This document shows positions 57,630-64,000 of a DNA stretch of 64,000 nt, one piece after another (position 1 is the stretch's first letter; every line of letters starts with the position of its first letter). The stretch is from Isoetes taiwanensis (lineage: Eukaryota; Streptophyta; Lycopodiopsida; Isoetales; Isoetaceae), in the NCBI GenBank assembly GCA_021234155.1, contig JAJEKV010000016.1, positions 18,348,698 to 18,412,697 on the forward strand. Reading direction: 5' to 3'. Both the position numbers and the translations under genes were made by a program. Under the pieces are notes generated by a model that saw nothing but the letters and a program-made list of their open reading frames with translations, was not told the DNA's origin and did not search any database.

Positions 57630-58168
57630 ATAGCGCGACTGTATCAGAGGGTATACGCAAAAATGGAGCAGGACGGACAGACGATAGATTGTGATACAGG
57701 AGTTAAACAGGGATGCCCTCTGTCCCTGACACTATTCGGTATATACATAGATGCACTGCAGGGGTTCATTACAGAACACCAAGGGGATGCAGATGTCCCA
57801 ACACTGGGGGACACTAAGGTACCTATCATGTTATATGCAGGTGATCTAAGCATGATGGCCACAAAGAACAAGGGGATGCGCAGGTTACTAAGGCTACTAG
57901 AAGCATTTTGTGAGAAGACAGACTAACAGTAAATCTATCAAAAATCAAAATAGTCTCATTCGGCACCAAAAATAGACACGTACCATTCAAATACATGGGT
58001 ACAGAATTAGAAGAATCTACGGAATACAGGTACCTAGGGTATGATGCACACGGCAGAGGCAACCGGGCCAAGGGGGCCAATGCCCAAGCAGCCATTGGGA
58101 GCTATTTTAGTATGAAAAATTTCTGTAATAGAAGCAGAATAGTTGACTGGAAGATCAAGTGTTACCTA
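57630..58168 (+). mobile_element. LINE reverse-transcriptase fragment
   Basis: ARLYQRVYAKMEQDGQTIDC, GVKQGCPLSLTLFGIYIDAL, then LYAGDLSMMATKNKGMRRLL (YADD changed to YAGD) and EYRYLGYDAHGRGN are RT motifs of the same clade as the LINEs at 2.2-3.5 and 42.8-46.7 kb (compare RLYEACSG...CQGCPLSPTIFGLYI). One frame change lies near 57925. It is truncated on both sides. The right side breaks at KCYLG, where an oppositely oriented LINE ORF1 begins. Confidence 0.85.
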
Positions 58169-58925
58169 GGATTGGCTGGTCCCTGATCCGCTTGTGCAGG
58201 TACACTTTCCCATGCCTGACTCCTGCTTGTATCCCTGCTTGATTCAGTTCCCTGGCCTTGGCCAGTTCTCTGTGCAGCCCCTGTCGCTGCATAACTGTTA
58301 GTGCTTCCTGTACCTTGATTCCGTTTCTCAATCTGGATCCCATGCGCAGTATTCGTTCCTTGGCCGCCATGTCCCTGAGTGTCAGATTTATGTGTCTTGC
58401 TCGTCCCCTCTATTGTCCTGAGCGTACTGCCTTGGCGATTATGCTTCGATGCTCTTTGAAAACTATTTCCACTACCTCTGCAGTAACTCGATACGTATCT
58501 TCATTAGGTTTCTCTGCCACTCCTATCAGCTTAACATCATGTTTAATCCTATTTTGTTCCTCGAATTCTATGATGTGCGGTTTTATTTTATCAAAAGATT
58601 CCCATGCATCTAACTCAACATTCACCTTTTCTAAGTCAACCAACCTCTGCATGATCTTGGCTTTTTCTTCCTCGATTTCGTTTATCCTCTGTTGCATCTC
58701 TTCGCTCGTTCTCTCGACCCCTTGTATTCTGACATCCATGCTGGATATGGCTATCTTGTTGCGGTTAGCCGTTTCCGCCAATGTATTGAGTGCCTCCATG
58801 CTTGGGATTCTGGTCTCAAGCTGCTTGTTCATCTGGGCCAAGAAATACTTGAGATCTTGCTGGCTCACTAGTGCCTTCGCTGTATCCCTTTTCTTCTGTT
58901 GGTTGTTGGCTGTATGGTCTGCCAT
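58155..58925 (-). pseudogene. LINE ORF1-like RNA-binding protein, one amber stop
   Basis: From ATG 58925 the frame runs ADHTANNQQKKRDTAKALVS, a long heptad-like coiled coil (about residues 60-125, ERTSEEMQQRINEIEEEKAK), then KHDVKLIGVAEKPNEDTYRV, a TAG at 58412-58410, and in the same frame RHINLTLRDMAAKERILRMG, NGIKVQEALTVMQRQGLHRE and GKVYLH. The order of coiled coil, short RRM-like domain and basic C-terminal domain with the RxxI.....K...LT..Q pattern is that of L1-type ORF1p, an RNA chaperone of LINE particles. Only a single codon breaks it. Confidence 0.7.
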
Positions 58926-59540
58926 TGAGCCTTGGGTGTGCTGTTAGTGGTGACTTTCTTCCGGTTGCGGCTATGGAGCTAAGGCTTCTACTCTGGTATC
59001 GAAGCTGCTTCATTTCCCAGAGTTTTATTTGTTATCGTAACGGTACCTTTTTTGAAAATCCCATAATTATTTTGCCGACTTCTCTGTATTATTCGACTTG
59101 TTTATTTCGCAGTGCCCGTAAATTCGGTCTTTATTGTTTCCTGTCTGTTCTGATAATGAGGATATTTGGAGTCGCCAATTCGCTGATTCTGTCGATTATT
59201 TCAGTCACCTTTTTTATTTAATTGTGGTGTATCTTTCCTGTTGACTCGTCAATCATGTTGATGCATCTCCCGTGCACTATACAGTGAGCCGTGTTTATGG
59301 TCCGGGATACGCCCCGTTCATGCGCAGCGGCGTATTGGATGGCCGCACGATTGCCTTTTTTGAAGGCCCTTTCGCGTTCATCTTTACCAACATTTCACTT
59401 GAACAATGCCCTCTGTTGAGAATGAGCACCAAAACTAATGTTAGTATTCAATGTAAGAACCTAAATTATAAACCAAATTTATACTTACAAATAGGTTATT
59501 AGTACCTTCCTAACCGCCAGACCCAGTCTTATTGGCACTA
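58926..59540. other. Probable LINE 5' leader and unassigned DNA
   Basis: Bases upstream of ORF1 (58926-59260) may be its 5' untranslated region. At 59290-59400 there is a GC-richer patch (GTTCATGCGCAGCGGCGTAT). No gene recognised. Confidence 0.35.
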
Positions 59541-60155
59541 TAGCTGCCACTTGCTTCGTCATACCTCGCCCTCAAAGCTGACGCAGTTCTATCTACCCCT
59601 TTCTTTGATAATATGTTGGCCTTCAAACACTGCAATGCAACACAAGGTCTTAGTCCACGTGGCATCATCTAATTATACGACTCATGGGAGAGATGATGTA
59701 CTTCAAACGCATCATCAGTCCACCCTAGAGGTTTTGCCACTGCGTCTATCGAGACTCCCACAGCTTCTGCCAATTCTATCAGCTGCTTCTTCTGATTATC
59801 TCTGCAAAATATAAATCAAATATGAGTACGATGATGGTCATCATGAAGAACGAAGGAGCCTAATACTTGGTGGCTTTAACATGCTGACCACAATGTTTTA
59901 CAACCTCCTTCCATGATATATCTCCTAGCTTGAGCTCGGATATTCTTCTTCTATCGCCGTTTTGATCGACTCTTTTTCCGCATCAAAGCATCCCGAGTTC
60001 CAATCACCCTCGTGGACGTTTTGGCAAATGTTATTTGTGACATTATTAACATAAGTCCAAAAAAGCTTGCCATCTTCAGTGGTCTTGCGTGGCGTCTTCG
60101 TGAAAGGACTCCACTCAATATACGACTAACATATGAACATGTGTTAGTGAACAAA
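59540..60155 (-). pseudogene. Unrecognised decayed coding blocks
   Basis: At 60125-59935 the minus frame reads IEWSPFTKTPRKTTEDGKLF, WTYVNNVTNNICQN and DAEKESIKTAIEEEYPSSS, preceded by an acceptor-like ATATGTTAG. At 59815-59545 it reads KKQLIELAEAVGVSIDAVAK and VALQCLKANILSKKGVDRTA, with stops between. The blocks look like parts of one helical protein, perhaps a transposon-borne or trihelix-like DNA-binding protein, but I cannot assign a family. Confidence 0.3.
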
Positions 60156-60178
60156 AAATGGCATAGTTCAAGATGAAC

Positions 60179-60628
60179 TCACTTATACTCAAAGACATGT
60201 TGAGGTGCAGGTGGTGCACGATCTTTACTAGAGCTTGAAGAGGAAAGACGTCCATGGGAACGTGAACGATGGTCGGTGATCTTTCGTCGAGGTACTATCT
60301 CCTCCTCCTCGGGAACAGGCCTAAGATATTCCGAAGGAGTGTGTGAGCTATGACGAGCAGGTTCAAAGTCGGACCTCGTCCTACTTCGTTGAACAGCCCT
60401 TTCCACAACCTCCCATTCTTCGGGCGTCGTCGTGCTTTGCAATTCATTCCACCTATCTTCAGGGCGGGCGCCTTGATGATATTTCGGAGTTCCCTGCTCT
60501 TCGTCTTGCTCGTCGACTAGACGATTTCTTCTTCTTCTAGAAGAAGACCCGCCCACAACCACAAGGACGAACACCACGCATATGACAAAAAGGACTATGC
60601 CGCATTTACATGCGACATTTAAAAACAT
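60179..60628 (-). CDS. Membrane-anchored Arg/Ser-rich protein segment, unrecognised
   Basis: The frame starts MFLNVACK, then a hydrophobic span CGIVLFVICVVFVLVVVGGS immediately followed by SSRRRRNR. The rest is charged and low in complexity (RSRTRSDFEPARHSSHTPS, PEEEEIVPRRK, RLSSSSSSKDRAPPAPQHV). A GTGAGT donor overlaps its end (FEYK). Upstream, at 60851-60666, a short frame with GLPTLFLYWIGTF and SSPPPPPPP may be a preceding exon. No homologue recognised. It could be one gene with the blocks at 59.5-60.1 kb, but the intron phases I can find do not fit. Confidence 0.3.
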   Translation of the reverse strand: MFLNVACKCGIVLFVICVVFVLVVVGGSSSRRRRNRLVDEQDEEQGTPKYHQGARPEDRWNELQSTTTPEEWEVVERAVQRSRTRSDFEPARHSSHTPSEYLRPVPEEEEIVPRRKITDHRSRSHGRLSSSSSSKDRAPPAPQHVFEYK

Positions 60629-61085
60629 TTATTAGAACGTTAAAAATAAATGGCTAACTTACATCTTATCCTAGAAAATAATCCATACCAAATCCGCACA
60701 ATGGTGGAGGTGGCGGTGGTGGCGAGCTATACTCGAACAACCAACCTCGCCTCTTAAGGGCCTTCGCAGGTTTAGGGCCGTCCATAAAGGTGCCAATCCA
60801 GTAAAGAAATAGAGTTGGCAACCCAAAATAGGCCATCACGCTGTAGTCCATGATTGATGGATATGTGCAAAAACTTGTAAGTTATTTATATGGAGTGTGA
60901 TGAATGACATATTAGGAAAGCAAGAAATGTTAGCAACATGGGAAGTTCATTACACAAACTTATGACAAAATAAAAGTTTCAAAACATTGGAATTTGTATA
61001 ATTAAAAGTGTCTTTACATATTTGGTCATTAGACAATTAAAAAAAATTACTATTCTTAAACATGGCAAGATATACAATGTTTTAT

Positions 61086-62728
61086 TCATTCTTTGAGTTG
61101 TGACAACAACAATTTTGACATCTCCAAGGCATCCATGCACTTCATGTGTCGTCTTTGTCTCACAACCATGGTGGAATATATTCCAACACTTTGTAAGGCT
61201 TCAACAACTTCAGAAGCTTTGGGTCGTTTCAAGAATACGTCGTCACGTGGGCACATCATTCTCATTTTTTGCTCCTCCAACTTGTCAAGACGTCGTTGGT
61301 ACATATGGGTTGGATTAATCCATTGGGCATTAATGCTATTATTAAACCACTCCATTCGTTGCATAGCTTGCACAAAATCGAGAAGCATCTCATAAATATA
61401 TCCCAATGCATAGACATCATAAATTTCGTGTCCCCATACGCGATCATCATCCTTTGATTTCTCAAACACACTTTCCTCTAACCATGGGTATTTTGCTTGT
61501 CCATCCGAGAGTAAGTACCGACACTTCAACAAGGGACGATGCTCTTTGGCGTAAAAATGAATTGCATTGTCCCAATCACCAATGGCCACCCACACATTTT
61601 GGTACTCATAGTCAAAATGTAATTTGACTCTCTTGCAATTAAGCTTTGTGTGAGTGAAGTGGCCTTTGTGGATCTCAACGACACCTTCTGCTAGGGCAAG
61701 AGCTATCTCTGGAACATACTGATGTACAACTCGCATTTTGCTCCTAACTTCAGCGCCTATGTGTTTGTCAGTTCTTCTTGGCGCTCTAGCAATTGCATTT
61801 GACCATCTTCTAAAACGTGACAGGTTATTAGGTAAATAGTCAAACAAGTGTGCAAGTGTCTCTCCATTCATGAATGGTAGAATCACCATTGGCCCTATGG
61901 TATCCCAACTAGAGCTAGCAACTTCATATGCAAGTCCAATGGATGTAGCCAAAGCAGGATGCAGGCTCTTGAAGCTGAGCCATCTCATACGTCTCTGCCC
62001 TATCTTCGCCCTTGAAAACCCATCCATTGTATAGCTCATCATCTTGGAAGTGTTGTGTTCCATTGATCTTGATTTGATACGTGCGATGAGTTGGTTTCTC
62101 TTCAATAAGGCGTATCACATCCACGACCTCTACGGGTATGGGATCAACAAAGATTGACGTGTTCATATGATTCTCCAAAGAAAAGTGGGGCTTGCTAGGC
62201 CCTGCTCCACTAGAGCTTCCCCCCTGATGCAAAGCATTTTTTATTACCTCCAACTGACGTGCATTGAGATCCGCAATGATGTTCTTGTGATCTGCACGTC
62301 GCTTCTTTGAGGAATTCCATGAAGCTACCCATTCCTTCACACGAGCCTCGGCATTGGGACTTTTAAGCCTCGGCATTGGGACTTTTAAGCTGCACTGAAT
62401 GCTTCAAATATGTCTTCATTTCGTCCATGGGGTTTCCAATCATTGACTTTACATGTGTGTCAAGGAGAGAAGTCAACATTTCTTCTTGGCCTGACCATTT
62501 TTGTGCTAACTCAAATTGGCACTTCCTTTTGACATGTCTCACAAAATGGTCGACACGTTGACCAGTTTGCATCTCTCGGTCGGGACTTTCTTTATCACAT
62601 ATCTCATTTATGAGCACGCATCTAATCTCACTAAGCATTTGTGTCTTCACATTCGGGGCCATACCTACAAACCAATTTACATTCATTAACCTTGCTTTGT
62701 GACGTTTTTCAAACCTTAACCACCCCAT
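61086..62728 (-). pseudogene. Protein-kinase-like gene (pseudokinase), broken by two frameshifts
   Basis: About 540 codons from ATG 62728 to the stop at 61086. The N-terminal 200 residues are helical and charged (MGWLRFEKRHKARLMNVN..., VKEWVASWNSSKKRRADHK). A kinase-like fold follows: ELYNGWVFKGEDRAETYEMA, MVILPFMNGETLAHLFDYLP (hinge), EIALALAEGVVEIHKGHFTH then TKLNCKRVKLHFD where active kinases have HRDxKxxN, AIGDWDNAIHF where they have DFG, YDVYALGYIYEMLLDF and RPKASEVVEAL. Catalytic Asp residues are therefore changed and it would be a pseudokinase. Frame 1 breaks at a 22-bp tandem duplication (62345-62388); the second break is near 61980. Function unknown. Confidence 0.6.
62345..62388. repeat. 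Exact 22-bp tandem duplication inside the pseudokinase gene
   Basis: GCCTCGGCATTGGGACTTTT plus AA occurs at 62345-62366 and again at 62367-62388, identical. On the minus strand both copies encode LKSPNAEA, but in two frames, so the duplication alone causes the frameshift. Confidence 0.98.
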
Positions 62729-62895
62729 ATTAGTGTTTCTTTGACATCCCTAACATTTTTAAAAAACGACATTCTGAACTAGAAACCCGAAAATCAATAA
62801 TGCGATTTTTTCAAAACCCTAACTGACTCAGCCTTTTATTTTTCTTTTTGTTTAAAATTTGAAGAAACAAACAAGACATAAAAAAAAGAGGTGCT

Positions 62896-63050
62896 ATGGA
62901 CCCGGTACACCCGGTCTTCTCCACTCAAGGTGGAGCCAACCATGCCCTTGTCCAAGCCGTTGGTGAAGGTAATAAATTAAATAGAGAATGGACCCAGTAC
63001 ACCAAGTCCTCTCCACTCAAGGTGGAGCCGACCATGCCCTTGTCCAATCC
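62896..63050. repeat. Direct repeat, two 63-bp units 92 bp apart
   Basis: ATGGACCC.GTACACC..GTC followed by CTCCACTCAAGGTGGAGCC and CCATGCCCTTGTCCAA occurs at 62896-62958 and 62988-63050. Each unit holds the small hairpin CTCCAC...GTGGAG. They lie 170-320 bases upstream of the pseudokinase start and could be promoter-proximal repeats or a TE scrap. Confidence 0.88.
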
Positions 63051-63108
63051 CGTAAAGATTCCTATTTATTAATATATTAATAAACAAATAAACAAGTGAG
63101 ATGACCAG

Positions 63109-63400
63109 TCATACCAAGCTGCAATAGTGCTTATAAATACCAGCTGCTATCCATCGTCGTTGTGTCTTTGGATGAACAACAACACTTAGAGCCACATTCT
63201 TAGGAGTGTTCTGCAAAGGAATCCACCTGTATGAAGTAGAGAACTGAAGACACACCTTAGGATTGATATGAAAAAGAGACCTAACATTGTCCCAAGCAGT
63301 AAGCAACCCCTTTAGAAAGGAAGAAGCATTAGGACACGGATGTATATGATAAAACAAAGCCTAAGGAAGGATTCTCCAAATAAACTTCTATATCATCACC
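63109..63400 (-). mobile_element. L1-type LINE C-terminal scrap
   Basis: The minus frame SSFLKGLLTAWDNVRSLFHI, NPKVCLQFSTSYRWIPLQNT corresponds to LHKSLLAAWKTMKILSTLSG, ASTPHHVWIPVNFHNKN in the LINE at 15.9-16.2 kb, the region between RT and the zf-RVT domain. It is a short fragment only. Confidence 0.7.
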
Positions 63401-64000
63401 TTACTTTGAAGGTGAAAATTTAACATGACCAAAAGTATAACAAGGGGTCAAATATGACTGCTTTACTCCTTAGTCATGAAGTCTGATTCAAGTAGAGTTC
63501 ATAATATACTGGCCATACAACGTTACTGAGTGGCCCTTAAGGGGTTTATTTTTTATGAAAACATACAAATGCATCATATATAAGTATGGTTTTTGTGCAT
63601 TTCATATATACAAAGTCGTGGGGTAAGTTGGCAGAAGGAGAATAAATTGTATATGTATGGAAGAGCTTCTTTCGATCTGTGGATGCGAAGAGGGATTATT
63701 GGATTTCGGTTTCTACAGTGTTAAATATATTTCCTAATACATTTGAAATAAGTATGTATATATGGAATGGATATATTTTCTTTTAACAAAAATTATGTAC
63801 AAGTATGGCATGGATGCAAATGTTTTGACAATATGAGACCTTATAGGAAGGGGTTTTCTATAAGGAAAAGTGTATACAAGGGGGTTTCTTCTGACCTTGT
63901 GCACGCAGATGATGTGTCCCCTATAGCTTAGGTGCATTCCCTGGGGTCTGATTCCAAAGAAAGCCATTACTTTTCCAGAGCCTTCTAATATGATCATCTT
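63401..64000. other. No gene seen
   Basis: An AT-rich tail of the window without recognised features. Confidence 0.5.

Noticed and set aside
58258-58947. 229-codon plus-strand frame rich in Ser, Cys and Leu
   Set aside because: It is exactly antisense to the coiled-coil ORF1-like frame, which has meaningful domain order. Leu/Ser/Cys-rich shadows are expected opposite Glu/Lys/Gln-rich coding.
1-64000. CRISPR array, bacterial operons or phage genes
   Set aside because: The introns, TATA boxes, plant gene families and retroelements show plant nuclear DNA, and none of the tandem repeats has unique spacers of regular length.

Overview
The window is nuclear DNA of a land plant. Four plant gene families show this: a PERK-type receptor kinase with plant GT-AG introns, a chloroplast NDH subunit (NdhM), pentatricopeptide-repeat (PPR) genes and an NB-LRR relic. 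The DNA is AT-rich and gene-poor, and it is crowded with decayed retroelements, foldback elements, minisatellites and short tandem duplications. A large, repeat-rich genome such as a fern or other seed-free plant would fit. I cannot fix the species. A retained NDHM argues against lineages that lost the plastid NDH complex, such as Pinaceae.

Layout. 1-6.3 kb: a tandemly duplicated exon of unknown function at the left edge, a Ty3/gypsy pol relic, a 5'-truncated APE-type LINE (LINE-A), smaller LINE scraps and a hairpin-forming minisatellite. 6.3-11 kb: T-rich, non-coding DNA, mostly a decayed tandem array with a unit of about 1.2-1.4 kb. 13.2-13.9 kb: the conserved exons of NDHM (+). 14.7-18.3 kb: a doubtful small gene and an L1-type LINE (-). 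18.5-20.3 kb: an NB-LRR pseudogene cut off by a long-TIR foldback/MITE. 20.3-22.1 kb: an unrecognised broken gene (-). 22.7-25.7 kb: two inverted copies of a gene that looks RPA1/OB-fold-like, plus a third, strongly altered copy full of GACGC/GCGTC pentamers.

25.7-36.6 kb: two PPR pseudogenes and a Ty1/copia pol relic in otherwise empty DNA. 36.6-39.8 kb: a complete eight-exon PERK gene (-) whose exons join in one frame of 646 residues except for one in-frame stop in the kinase domain. 42.6-49.2 kb: a tandem duplication around a PERK-like first exon. One copy holds a nearly full LINE of the LINE-A family and a small foldback insertion that the other copy lacks. 49.7-51 kb: an L1-type LINE relic. 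53.7-54.2 kb: a Cys-rich small ORF. 55-56.3 kb: tandem repeats, the second MITE copy and a 59-bp minisatellite carrying near-perfect palindromes. 57.6-58.9 kb: LINE RT and LINE ORF1 fragments joined tail to tail. 59.5-62.7 kb: decayed minus-strand genes, including a pseudokinase-like gene frame-shifted by a 22-bp tandem duplication.

No operon-like cooperation is expected between neighbours. The only gene with intact conserved blocks and no lesion is NDHM; PERK is intact apart from one codon. Most of the other coding material records insertion, duplication and decay.
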